From: Chthonomonas calidirosea T49
Lineage (GTDB): Bacteria; Armatimonadota; Chthonomonadetes; Chthonomonadales; Chthonomonadaceae
Assembly: GCF_000427095.1 (NCBI RefSeq)
Contig: NC_021487.1
Span: 2,146,633-2,191,232 of the forward strand
Length of the DNA stretch: 44,600 bases
Direction: 5' to 3'
Below the pieces are notes generated by a model that worked only from the letters and a program-made list of their open reading frames with translations, ran no database searches and was not told the origin of the DNA. Position numbers and translations under genes: made by a program. Below, piece after piece: positions 17,867 through 25,366 of the stretch. Position 1 is the first letter of the stretch; each line of letters opens with the position of its first letter.

Positions 17867-18640
17867 CTACTCTTGCCAGGCGGCTTTGCCCGAGGCGGTT
17901 GGGTCTATCCCGCGCAGCATCATGCCCTGCCCTCGAGAGAGATGCACCATCTGCGTGGGCTTATCGGTGGGATCGCGCATCTGCACCAAGAGAGTGGTAC
18001 GTGCTTCGTTGCTGGTATTTAGTCCGGAGCCGTGAATGGTTAGGTAGCTAAAGAAAAGCACATCGCCCGCTTCCGCCGGGCAGGGAACGGCGCTCTCGAT
18101 GGGGTATTGCTCGAAGGGCAGATGCCAACCGCCCTCTGGATTATGCTCCAGCAGGCCTAACTTATGGCTGCCAGGAACCACACGCACGCAGCCCTTTTCA
18201 ATGGGTGCGTCATCGAAATGGATAATGGCCGCGATCATGGTGTGGCGCTCATGGGGGAAATAAGGAGCATCCTGGTGCATAGGGAACGGCGCCCCTTTCT
18301 CCGGCGGCTTGATAAACATCTTGGTGTGGTGAAGCTGCACGTTAGGCGAGCCGATGATCTCGGCGGCTGCATCGGTTAGGCGCGGGTCGGTAATGAGACG
18401 GGTGAAGAGGGCATCGTAGAACTGCACATCATGGCAATGCAGCACCACCGTCTTCTCCGCACCGGCGACCGCCTGCTTGGCACTGCCCCAAGTGGCATCT
18501 ATGTTGCGCATGGCGCTGAGGCGCTCGGCCAAGGCATGGCAGGCCTTGCGATAGAGAGCCGCCTCTTCTTGAGTCAACAATCTTTTCACCAGCAGATAGC
18601 CGTTCTCCCGATAAAAGTCAAGCTGTTCGGGCGTCAACAT
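17867..18640 (-). CDS. Phytanoyl-CoA dioxygenase family protein
   Basis: A non-haem Fe(II)/2-oxoglutarate-dependent oxygenase fold of about 257 residues. The iron-binding triad is visible as H122-x-D124 in MHQDAPYFPHERH and a distal His near residue 203 in YLTIHGSGLN. The Arg in NEARTTLLVQMR, about eight residues on, fits the 2-oxoglutarate salt bridge. VVPGSHKLG is another family hallmark. The frame extends 16 codons upstream, but ATG 18640 is preceded nine bases earlier by a perfect AAGGAGG and begins the family-typical LTPEQLDFYRENGYLLVK. Bacterial members hydroxylate diverse small molecules, so the substrate is unknown. It is the first gene of the ten-gene minus-strand run. Confidence 0.9.
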   Translation of the reverse strand: MLTPEQLDFYRENGYLLVKRLLTQEEAALYRKACHALAERLSAMRNIDATWGSAKQAVAGAEKTVVLHCHDVQFYDALFTRLITDPRLTDAAAEIIGSPNVQLHHTKMFIKPPEKGAPFPMHQDAPYFPHERHTMIAAIIHFDDAPIEKGCVRVVPGSHKLGLLEHNPEGGWHLPFEQYPIESAVPCPAEAGDVLFFSYLTIHGSGLNTSNEARTTLLVQMRDPTDKPTQMVHLSRGQGMMLRGIDPTASGKAAWQE

Positions 18641-18762
18641 GGTTTTCAACCTCCTTAAGTTGGCTCCCTTCTTGGGTAGGAGCCTCACTCACCTGCACTC
18701 TTTTGTTACTTCGCGTTTGCTCTAAAAATTTCCTGCTTCGCCCTTACAATCCTCTGTTCCCA

Positions 18763-18828
18763 TAACGATAGGGCACGCAAAATTTGTAAAACTAGTATTT
18801 TTATCGTTTTATTTAACATTATCGTTAG
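18763..18828. promoter_or_regulatory. Three copies of a TATCGTT motif in an AT-rich intergenic stretch
   Basis: The 277-bp gap between the dioxygenase gene and the PEP-CTERM pseudogene contains AACGATA (18764-18770), TTATCGTT (18801-18808) and TTATCGTTAG (18819-18828), one inverted relative to the other two. A TATACT hexamer follows at 18831. They could be operator half-sites for either divergent gene, or chance in AT-rich DNA. Confidence 0.25.
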
Positions 18829-18917
18829 AATATACTTTAATATAGGGCGATGTAGGTTGTTGTAGCGCCAAGATTTTGCAGTATAGCTTCACCCAATAAA
18901 AATGTTTGGAGGAACAG

Positions 18918-19497
18918 ATGCATCTTAAGACCTTGTGTAGATTGCCGTGCACCTTTGCAGTTATAGGTTGCTCGATAGCGGTGGCTCATGCATAGAGCTA
19001 CAGCTCTTTTACAAACGTGGGATCGATTCACGGTATCACTCTCAACAAAACGGTATCCGATGGGGTTGCCTCCTACACGCTCTCCCTAGCGCCCAACGCC
19101 GGCTACGGCAACACCACCATCACGAACATCTTTGGCTTTTTTGAACTGTTCGACAACCCCGTCTCTTCCGTGATTCCCTCTAATTATACGACACCAAGCG
19201 GATGGAGTGAAAAGACGATCTTCACGGGCATAATACCACTGGCCAGATGTTTGGATACGAAAACAATAATAAAAGCAATGCGGTTACTCCAAGTAACTCG
19301 GTAAGTGGGTTTGAGTTTCTAGATACACCCGCCCCGAGCAGCTTTGGCTTCCATATAACCGCAGGCAATGGAAAACCTACTACATCAAAGGCTCCCTCAC
19401 CTCCACTCCGGAGGCCTCGTCGCTGGCGGGTCTTGGCGCCCTTCTCTGCAGCGGTGGGCTTTTTGTTGTTCGTCGCAAACTGCGTCGAACAGCCTAA
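18918..19497 (+). pseudogene. Disrupted PEP-CTERM exported protein gene
   Basis: The remains of a secreted protein with a C-terminal PEP-CTERM sorting signal can be read by joining three frames. GGAGGA precedes ATG 18918 and a signal peptide (about MHLKTLCRLPCTFAVIGCSI, ending AVAHA). An in-frame TAG at 18993-18995 falls exactly at the expected cleavage site. The same frame continues as SYSSFTNVGSIHGITLNKTV. Near 19226 the reading frame must shift to give GHNTTGQMFGYENNN and GFEFLDTPAPSSFGF. Near 19370 it must shift again to give YYIKGSLTSTPEASSLAG, then LGALLCSGGLFVVRRKLRR and a stop at 19495. The last part has the Pro-Glu motif, hydrophobic helix and Arg cluster of PEP-CTERM domains, which are normally processed by an exosortase. 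Three independent lesions argue for a true pseudogene. Confidence 0.82.
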
Positions 19498-19504
19498 GTT
19501 CTTC

Positions 19505-19546
19505 GCGCGTCGAGTGTGTCCGGACGCACTCGACGCGCCTTTTTCT
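19505..19546 (+). terminator. Strong intrinsic terminator after the PEP-CTERM pseudogene
   Basis: GCGCGTCGAGTG (19505-19516) pairs perfectly with CACTCGACGCGC (19527-19538), with further pairing inside the loop, and TTTTT follows at 19540-19544. It lies 8 bp after the pseudogene stop and is intact although the gene is not. Confidence 0.85.
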
Positions 19547-19622
19547 CTCGACAACTATCATTCCCCTAGCTTGCCTTCCTCGCACACGGAGAGGCCAAGA
19601 AGATAACCGTGTCTGGTTCTGG

Positions 19623-19628
19623 TAGAAT
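19623..19628 (+). promoter_or_regulatory. Extended -10 element upstream of the lactonase gene
   Basis: TGG-TAGAAT gives an extended -10 (TG one base before a five-of-six match) 22 bp before the lactonase start. The upstream gene ends in a terminator, so a promoter is needed here. No clear -35 is seen. Confidence 0.35.
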
Positions 19629-19650
19629 CCCCTAAAAAGGAGCACGTGCT

Positions 19651-20709
19651 ATGATGCGAATCTATGTTGGCACCTATAGCGGGCAGATCGGGTTACTTGA
19701 ACTCTCAGAGGCAGGCAAGATCACCGCGCAACGCAGCATTGCCGGTCCGGAAGCGCCGGCATTTCTCTGCCTGCACCCGAACAAGCAGACCCTCTACGCT
19801 CTCAGCGAGACGCGGCCGGGGCGCATTACCGCCTACACGTTGGAACCGGCTACAGGTGAACTACGGTTCAAGAACGCTCAAGCCCTCTCCGGGGCCTACA
19901 CATGCCACCTCTCCGTAGACCCAATGGGACGGATGCTGTTTGCGGCGTCTTACGGAAGCGGGCATGTGCATCTGCTGCCCTTAGCCGCAGATGGCGCCCT
20001 CTTGCCCGAAGCCGCCAGCATTCACCATGAGGGCCGTGGGGCACACCCCGATCGGCAGGAAGGACCGCATGTCCATTGTACGGTTCCTCACCCGCAACAA
20101 CCTTACCTTTTCGTGGCCGATTTAGGTGTCGATCGGGTCTTTGTCTATCGTATTGACCGCCAGAAAGCTCTGCTTGAACCTCACAGCCAAGCCACCTTAC
20201 CAGTGGGGGCGGGGCCGCGCCATATCGCCATCCACCCAAACGGCCGCTTTCTGTATGTGATCAACGAGTTAAATTCCACGGTCACCCACTTTCTCTTTGA
20301 TGCAGAGAAAGGCGTGCTTCTTCCCACCAACACCCACCCCACCATACCCTCCTCACACGTCGGTGAGAACTACCCTTCCGAAGTGGCTCTATCGCCGGAT
20401 GGGCGCTTTCTCTACGGAGCCAATCGAGGGCACAATAGCCTAGCTGTTTTTCAGATAGAGGAAGCGACCGGTCAATTATCACCGCTAGGCCATGTGGCAG
20501 TAGAGGGCGATTGGCCTCGTCATTTTGCCATCTCTCCCGACGGACGATGGCTTGTAGTGGCCAACCAAAAGAGCAACAACGTGGTGTTTTTCCACCGCGA
20601 TCGAGAGACGGGCATGCCCCAGCCTCTAAACCGACATGTAGCTCTCGCAGCGCCAAGTTGCATTCTCTTTCTTTCGTTGGAGAGCAACGGAGATATCGCT
20701 GCAGGTTAG
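19651..20709 (+). CDS. Lactonase family beta-propeller protein (6-phosphogluconolactonase type)
   Basis: A 352-residue seven-bladed beta-propeller of the YbhE/Pgl lactonase family. Members hydrolyse 6-phosphogluconolactone in the oxidative pentose phosphate pathway or act on related lactones. The N-terminus MMRIYVGTYSGQ is typical. Repeats of about 45-50 residues recur, marked by blade motifs such as APAFLCLHPNKQTLYALSE, GPRHIAIHPNGRFLYVINE, YPSEVALSPDGRFLYGANR and WPRHFAISPDGRWLVVANQ. EGPHVHCTVPHPQQPYLFVA contains conserved His residues of the putative active site. GGAG lies eight bases before ATG 19651, preferred over the ATG three bases later. There is no signal peptide, so it is likely cytoplasmic. 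It stands alone between a terminator and a convergent gene. Confidence 0.87.
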   Translation: MMRIYVGTYSGQIGLLELSEAGKITAQRSIAGPEAPAFLCLHPNKQTLYALSETRPGRITAYTLEPATGELRFKNAQALSGAYTCHLSVDPMGRMLFAASYGSGHVHLLPLAADGALLPEAASIHHEGRGAHPDRQEGPHVHCTVPHPQQPYLFVADLGVDRVFVYRIDRQKALLEPHSQATLPVGAGPRHIAIHPNGRFLYVINELNSTVTHFLFDAEKGVLLPTNTHPTIPSSHVGENYPSEVALSPDGRFLYGANRGHNSLAVFQIEEATGQLSPLGHVAVEGDWPRHFAISPDGRWLVVANQKSNNVVFFHRDRETGMPQPLNRHVALAAPSCILFLSLESNGDIAAG

Positions 20710-20747
20710 GCTAGAGGGACTGAGGCAGAACCAGAATCAACCACAGC

Positions 20748-21821
20748 TTAACTTTGCTGGTCCGCCTCTTTAGGCGGTGGAGGGAAATCGGTCAGATAGA
20801 CTCGGTCGGCTTCGGGGCAAAGCCAAATGCGCAGGCGATTTCCCTGTCGCTCATAAGTTTCGAGGGGCCGCCACTGTTCTTTGCCGTCACCAACGAAAAC
20901 CGGGACAGACCGCTTAATCTCTTCCGGCAAGCAGGCTTCTAGCTCCACATCCACCCCCTTGGCCCAGTAAAGGCCGATGGCAAAGAGCCGATCATCTTCT
21001 CTATTGGGAAGAATGTCGAAGCGACCGCGAGCGCGGAGAGGCCGACCGTGCCAATCTCGCTCCGTTTCAATAAGCGGGTTTGCTACCTGCGCTTTTTCGA
21101 TGCGGAGGTCTTTCCCCGAAAAGTCCGTTTCGAGAGCAACCGGTGGATAGGCCCATCCGTAGGGGCATTCCGTTTTGCCAACCCGCACCGCCCAAGCGGA
21201 ATCGCCCCATGAGTAGTGCCAGTATTCGTCGCGGCAGTTGGAAAAACCGGCATTCAGCATGGCTTCGACCATCATCATGCGGTTTCGTTTGGCTTCTAGG
21301 CCTATCTTGTCCGACCACGTATAGGCCGCTTCCCATCCTTTGGTGGGCGCGATCATATCCAGGGGGTTGCCGTCGGGGCCGAGCAGCCCCACATCCACCG
21401 CGCCGCCCGTGCAGTGCCCTGGGGGTGCCTTCTGATCGTAGGGTGCAAAGTACTTGTTCGTTGCCCGTCGCAATGCGGAGAGCGGCCAGTTGGGATGCTC
21501 CTCCTGCATGCGCTTAAAAAAGCTATCCCACCCGCTCTTCTGCATGTCGAGCGTTCGCAGACAGGTGCTAACGCGCAGCTTGTAGCCCGGCGGCAACGAG
21601 GCCTGGGCGCGATTCAGCATATCGGCTACGGTACGGCGTAAGTAGGGGCATAGATGAGGCGATAAAACCACGTCGGGACAGTGGATGCGAACATCAACGA
21701 GAGGCTCTCGCTCCGTCCATGGTTTATCTAGCTCCAAGATACGCACCCTATTGAGAGCCGCAATAGGCTCCGGAGCGCCAAGTTTTCGGCTTCGGCGGCT
21801 TGAGGTAGAAGAGGATGTCAC
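20748..21821 (-). CDS. D-alanyl-D-alanine dipeptidase-like protein (peptidase M15D, VanX family)
   Basis: A zinc dipeptidase fold related to VanX/DdpX. The zinc and catalytic residues are all recognisable: H136 and D143 in GHCTGGAVDVG, then E199 and H202 in DEYWHYSWGD. The N-terminal part contains RVSTCLRTLDMQ, equivalent to the substrate-binding Arg segment. The protein is 357 residues, whereas VanX is about 200. The extra C-terminal 110 residues include GRFDILPNREDDRLFAIGLY and may be a separate beta domain. The start is GTG, with GGAG six bases upstream inside the end of the preceding gene. No vanH or vanA neighbours exist, so a role in peptidoglycan recycling or dipeptide use is more likely than vancomycin resistance. 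Confidence 0.83.
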   Translation of the reverse strand: MTSSSTSSRRSRKLGAPEPIAALNRVRILELDKPWTEREPLVDVRIHCPDVVLSPHLCPYLRRTVADMLNRAQASLPPGYKLRVSTCLRTLDMQKSGWDSFFKRMQEEHPNWPLSALRRATNKYFAPYDQKAPPGHCTGGAVDVGLLGPDGNPLDMIAPTKGWEAAYTWSDKIGLEAKRNRMMMVEAMLNAGFSNCRDEYWHYSWGDSAWAVRVGKTECPYGWAYPPVALETDFSGKDLRIEKAQVANPLIETERDWHGRPLRARGRFDILPNREDDRLFAIGLYWAKGVDVELEACLPEEIKRSVPVFVGDGKEQWRPLETYERQGNRLRIWLCPEADRVYLTDFPPPPKEADQQS

Positions 21822-21824
21822 ACC

Positions 21825-22181
21825 CTACTCCTCCTCATCCTCGTCGTCTTCTTCGTCCTCGCCATCCTCCTCTTCAAAATCCTCCAAAGGCCCGGAGCTA
21901 TCCGTATAGCGACTGATCTCCTCGCCACGAAAAACATGGGCGACGAAATCCTCCCTATCAAAACGAGGGAGATAGGAGGAGACGATATCGTCGTCTATCT
22001 GGGCGAGCAACTCCTCCTCTTCGGCAACGCTGAGGTCCACCTCAAAGATGATGGTCGCATGGATGGTGTCGTTCGCGTAATGGATGTCTGCCTGGCCGAT
22101 ACGGCGTTCACCATCCCATATCAGGAATATCTCGGAAGATTGGGTACGTACGATGCGCGTTAATTTAAAAGATGTCTCCAC
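21825..22181 (-). CDS. Unknown protein with a strongly acidic C-terminal tail
   Basis: I do not recognise this 118-residue protein. Residues 1-95 look like a small alpha/beta domain (LTRIVRTQSSEIFLIWDG and IHATIIFEVDLS, suggesting beta strands, then an acidic helix). The last 20 residues are almost entirely Glu and Asp. GTG 22181 is preceded by AGGAAAGAG. It begins 9 bp after the FapA-like gene stops and ends just before the VanX-like gene starts, so the three probably form one transcript. The polyanionic tail could bind cations or a basic partner. It is predicted to be cytoplasmic. Confidence 0.72.
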   Translation of the reverse strand: METSFKLTRIVRTQSSEIFLIWDGERRIGQADIHYANDTIHATIIFEVDLSVAEEEELLAQIDDDIVSSYLPRFDREDFVAHVFRGEEISRYTDSSGPLEDFEEEDGEDEEDDEDEEE

Positions 22182-22190
22182 CGCTCTTTC

Positions 22191-23567
22191 CTAAACAGCG
22201 AGAACCTTCTCTTGCTCCATTTTTAGGGAAGCGCTCCGAACGCGGTTTTCGCCGAACGGCACATAAAACCGACAGTTTTCTGCCGGAGTCCCCAGTACCG
22301 TGATCGCATTCCCTATTTCTATGCGTACCCCTGGATAAGAAGTTCCCGCCACTTGAATGGTCGCATGAACCGATTCCGGCCGGCTGATGCTCAAGCTGCG
22401 CCGTTCCCCATAGAGCATTCGTTGATGCTCCTCCAAGGCTTGAAGCTGATCCTGTAGCTTTTGAACCAGCGTCTGCTTCTCCTCAGGCAGCGCGCGCAAG
22501 CGCAGCGTGCTAAAAGGTTTTAGAGCACGATAGATCGATTCGATGTTGCTCTCGCACATAGCGAGTTCCTCTTCGATCTCTTGGGCGCGTACTTGGTTGT
22601 AACGGCCAGAACTCACCATGACTTCGGTGGGCGTGCCCATAGGAGAACCTAACTGCTGAATCTGTATGCCGGATTGGGCGCAGATAGAGCCACCTACGAT
22701 CTGGGAATCGGGTCCACCCAAAATTTTACCTCGAATATCAACCTGGCAGTTGTTCAGGGTGCCATCCACATAGAGATCTCCTGTCACGACGATCTTGCAG
22801 CCAATCGCGCTATGGAGGTAGAGATCACCATTTACCCGTAGCAAGGAATTGAGGGCACGACCCCGCAGTGAAAGAAAGTTTCCTGAAACGATCCAGGCAC
22901 CTATCGTGTCGCCGACAATAGCAGCCCCATGAGCAAAGCGATGTAAGCCGCCACGCAAAGTGTGATGCACGCGCGAAAACGCACGCACACCCAGTCGGCT
23001 ACCCTGCAGCTCGGCAACCCCCTCGGTGGTGGCGTAGAAATGAAAGCCGTCCTCCGACACGCGAACACAAGGGCCGGGGCGCAGGTCTGCCGGTTTCCCT
23101 GGCTTTGCCTCTATCACACGAATAGGCCAAATAAGCGTCTTCCCCGGCGTGCCCGCACTCGGCGGCACAATGCAGGCAAGCTCCTGACCGGCCTCCACAA
23201 AACGTTCCGGCTCGATGGCAAACCAGTCTACTTGACCGAAACGGTTCTTCGGTAATGGGCGTGTGAGAATCTCCGGTGGGATACGAAAATGGATAACACC
23301 ATCCATCCCGTCCACCGGTAACACCCCTTGGGCGGCAACAAAAGTGAGGGGGTCTTGCCCCAATTGGACGCTATGGACGGCCTCACGGATGGCGCTCTCC
23401 CGAATGCCATAGGTAACCCCTAACTCACGGAATCGCTTCACGATCGCGTCGGCACTGACCGGTTTACCCCCAGGTTCTGGCGGATAGATGGTTACCGTGG
23501 CCTCCGTGTAGTTGTCGTTAAACCGCACCTCGAAACGTCCGTCTCGAATGGCACTGCTTGTAGACAT
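22191..23567 (-). CDS. FapA family protein (DUF342)
   Basis: A 458-residue DUF342/FapA-family protein. FapA-like proteins have an N-terminal domain followed by a right-handed beta-helix resembling bactofilin or MinC; the function is poorly known, with proposed envelope or polymer roles. Here the N-terminal domain (about 1-170) contains VKRFRELGVTYGIRESAIRE and the IPPSAGTPGKTLIWP segment typical of the family. The Gly/Val-rich repeat region (about 190-320) includes LLRVNGDLYLHSAIGCKIVV and TGDLYVDGTLNNCQVDIRGK. A coiled coil (about 335-385) follows, then a short beta C-terminus. The frame opens six codons earlier (23585), but GGGGGAG six bases before ATG 23567 decides for the shorter form. 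Confidence 0.88.
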   Translation of the reverse strand: MSTSSAIRDGRFEVRFNDNYTEATVTIYPPEPGGKPVSADAIVKRFRELGVTYGIRESAIREAVHSVQLGQDPLTFVAAQGVLPVDGMDGVIHFRIPPEILTRPLPKNRFGQVDWFAIEPERFVEAGQELACIVPPSAGTPGKTLIWPIRVIEAKPGKPADLRPGPCVRVSEDGFHFYATTEGVAELQGSRLGVRAFSRVHHTLRGGLHRFAHGAAIVGDTIGAWIVSGNFLSLRGRALNSLLRVNGDLYLHSAIGCKIVVTGDLYVDGTLNNCQVDIRGKILGGPDSQIVGGSICAQSGIQIQQLGSPMGTPTEVMVSSGRYNQVRAQEIEEELAMCESNIESIYRALKPFSTLRLRALPEEKQTLVQKLQDQLQALEEHQRMLYGERRSLSISRPESVHATIQVAGTSYPGVRIEIGNAITVLGTPAENCRFYVPFGENRVRSASLKMEQEKVLAV

Positions 23568-23604
23568 CGTTGTCTCCCCCTTCATTTTTTTGAGACTTCT
23601 TCAC

Positions 23605-23610
23605 ATTATA
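23605..23610 (-). promoter_or_regulatory. Perfect -10 hexamer for the fapA-like operon
   Basis: TATAAT on the minus strand, 37 bp upstream of the FapA-like start codon, in the 129-bp divergent gap before the first GNAT gene. No clear -35 is seen at 16-18 bp. Confidence 0.4.
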
Positions 23611-23696
23611 GGTGCCTGCTTGCAACTCCTTAAGGCAGAAAGCACGTAGTTATACGGTATCTAAACGGTAAAACCCGTAGGACTACCTGAAAGAAG

Positions 23697-24314
23697 ATGG
23701 AAAAAGAGACTCCTTTACAACAAAGAGCAACAGACTTATCCCAGTTAAGGCTTCTCACCGAGCGCCTGCTCTTACGCCCCTTTGTCTTGAGCGATGCGCC
23801 CGAGGTGCAACGCCTAGCAAGCGCCCCGGAAATCGCCGATACGACCTCCAATATCCCTCATCCTTACCCCGAAGGCGCCGAGGAGGCCTGGATAGCCGGG
23901 CATACCGCGCAAATAGCGGCTGGTACGACATACCCCTTCGCCATTATCCTTAGAGAGGGTGAAACCCTCGTGGGAGCTATAGATCTGCGCGTGGAGTGCG
24001 ATCATCACCGAGCGGAGATAGGCTACTGGATCGGAGTACCCTACTGGCGCCAAGGCTATGCTACCGAAGCTGCCCGTCGGGTTATCGCCTTTGGGTTCGA
24101 CGTACTTAACTTGAATCGCATCTACGCCACCTACTTCACGCGCAACCCCGCCTCTCGACGGGTTATGGAGAAGGCGGGAATGCACTTCGAAGGTGTTCTG
24201 CGAGAGTGGATACGAAAAGCCGGCCGTTATGAGGACTGTGGCATCTGTGCCATTCTACGAAAAGATTATAAAGAAGCGGGTAAAATAGGCGAAAATCTCT
24301 CTGTAGCACCATGA
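23697..24314 (+). CDS. GNAT acetyltransferase, RimJ/RimL-like
   Basis: A 205-residue acetyltransferase of the RimJ/RimL group, which modify protein N-termini or small-molecule amines. Characteristic motifs are LTERLLLRPFVLSDAPEVQR at the start, GYWIGVPYWRQGYATEAARR (acetyl-CoA binding), the FDVLNLNRIYATYFTRNPAS stretch, and SRRVMEKAGMHFEGVLRE. The ATG follows a purine-rich GAAAGAAG. Its last codons overlap the next gene through ATGA, indicating translational coupling. Specificity for a ribosomal protein cannot be concluded from sequence. Confidence 0.9.
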   Translation: MEKETPLQQRATDLSQLRLLTERLLLRPFVLSDAPEVQRLASAPEIADTTSNIPHPYPEGAEEAWIAGHTAQIAAGTTYPFAIILREGETLVGAIDLRVECDHHRAEIGYWIGVPYWRQGYATEAARRVIAFGFDVLNLNRIYATYFTRNPASRRVMEKAGMHFEGVLREWIRKAGRYEDCGICAILRKDYKEAGKIGENLSVAP

Positions 24315-25102
24315 ACGCGCTTTGGTGGCTCGATCCTCTTTTGAAACACGAGATTCACTATTTTGCCTTTGCCGGCTCTTCATGGCAAACCGACTGCGCT
24401 TGGTATCTTTTTAGTGAAACCCTCCCTAAATATCACGATGCCAATCGGGCCCTCCGCTTGCGAGATGATGGACGAGGCCCCAGAAAGATACTACAAGAGG
24501 TCGTTGCGGTTTTTAAGCAACATCGTAGATGGCCTATTGTGATAGATATAGATCCTGTGGCCGAAGAACAGGGCTTTCTGGATGCCCTTTTGCGTGAAGG
24601 TGCCCTGCAGAACCGAAGCCGATATCCTCTGTATGCCTATAAGGCTACTCAGCCACCGCTGCCACCATCTCCCCAAGTTTGGGTGGCGGCAGTACCTGCT
24701 TACGATGAAGAGGCTCGACAAATTTGGGTGGAGCTGCAGATATGCGACGAACGCACGGAGGAAGAGCGCCAGTTTTGGCGAGCCGTGGCCGAAGCAGAGT
24801 CCCGTTTTTCTGGGTGTCGGCTCTATCTAGCCTACATCGAGGAGAGCCCGGTAGGGGCTTGCGATCTGTTCTCTATGGATGGATGGGCGCGCATAGATAG
24901 CGTCATCACGCATCCTGAATGGCGCCGACGTGGTGTGGCATCGGCACTTGTAACGCGCGCTATCGCCGATGCCCTTGCCGAAGGCAACCAGCTTGTCTAT
25001 CTCTTCACCGAAGCGGGAGGGCCGGCCGAATCGCTCTATCGGCGGCTTGGTTTTGAGCGTTTGCATGAAGGCCCGCTGCATAGACATCTCCTCCTCGCCT
25101 AA
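24311..25102 (+). CDS. GNAT family acetyltransferase
   Basis: A 263-residue protein whose C-terminal half (about 130-260) is a GNAT domain. The acetyl-CoA motif is ITHPEWRRRGVASALVTRAI, and LYRRLGFERLHEGPL forms the last strands. The N-terminal half (about 1-120) has no clear motif but keeps a similar size to a degenerate GNAT domain. The start codon overlaps the stop of the preceding acetyltransferase gene (ATGA), so the two are coupled and may work in one process. The substrate is unknown. Confidence 0.85.
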   Translation: MNALWWLDPLLKHEIHYFAFAGSSWQTDCAWYLFSETLPKYHDANRALRLRDDGRGPRKILQEVVAVFKQHRRWPIVIDIDPVAEEQGFLDALLREGALQNRSRYPLYAYKATQPPLPPSPQVWVAAVPAYDEEARQIWVELQICDERTEEERQFWRAVAEAESRFSGCRLYLAYIEESPVGACDLFSMDGWARIDSVITHPEWRRRGVASALVTRAIADALAEGNQLVYLFTEAGGPAESLYRRLGFERLHEGPLHRHLLLA

Positions 25103-25123
25103 ATTTGTGCTTTTCGAAAGAAG

Positions 25124-25157
25124 GAATCCGCATTGGATTCGCGCAATTTTTCTTGTG
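25124..25157 (+). terminator. Weak terminator-like hairpin after the GNAT pair
   Basis: GAATCC (25124-25129) pairs with GGATTC (25135-25140) across a 5-base loop. A TTTTT tract follows after seven bases. The stem is short, so termination would be partial. Confidence 0.35.
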
Positions 25158-25227
25158 TATCTTTCTGATCGTTTCTAGCCCTTGGGTGCTCTTGTGGAAG
25201 TTTCTTATTGGCTAGAAGCATCCTGCA

Positions 25228-25317
25228 CGCTCCGCTAGCCGGTTCGGTTAGCATGTAGGGAGCGAAACATGCATAACTCTTCGTGTTTTTGTCTCCGAGC
25301 GCTCACCGTGCGCTCCC
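25228..25317 (+). other. Possible structured leader upstream of the subtilase gene
   Basis: Several pairings compete in the 264-bp gap. GCTAGCC pairs with GGTTAGC (25234-25240 with 25246-25252). GCATGT pairs with ACATGC (25251-25256 with 25267-25272). GAGCGC pairs with GCGCTC (25297-25302 with 25310-25315). The GGGAGCG in the loop of the second hairpin (25258-25264) is complementary to CGCTCCC at 25311-25317, allowing a pseudoknot. No known riboswitch core was recognised. Confidence 0.3.
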
Positions 25318-25366
25318 AAAGTTCTCTATCGCGCAAACCGTTGTTCTCAATTAGGAGGAAGGAAAG

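Noticed and set aside
20748-21821. Vancomycin-resistance cluster
   Set aside because: Only a VanX-like protein is present; no ligase, dehydrogenase or two-component system is adjacent.
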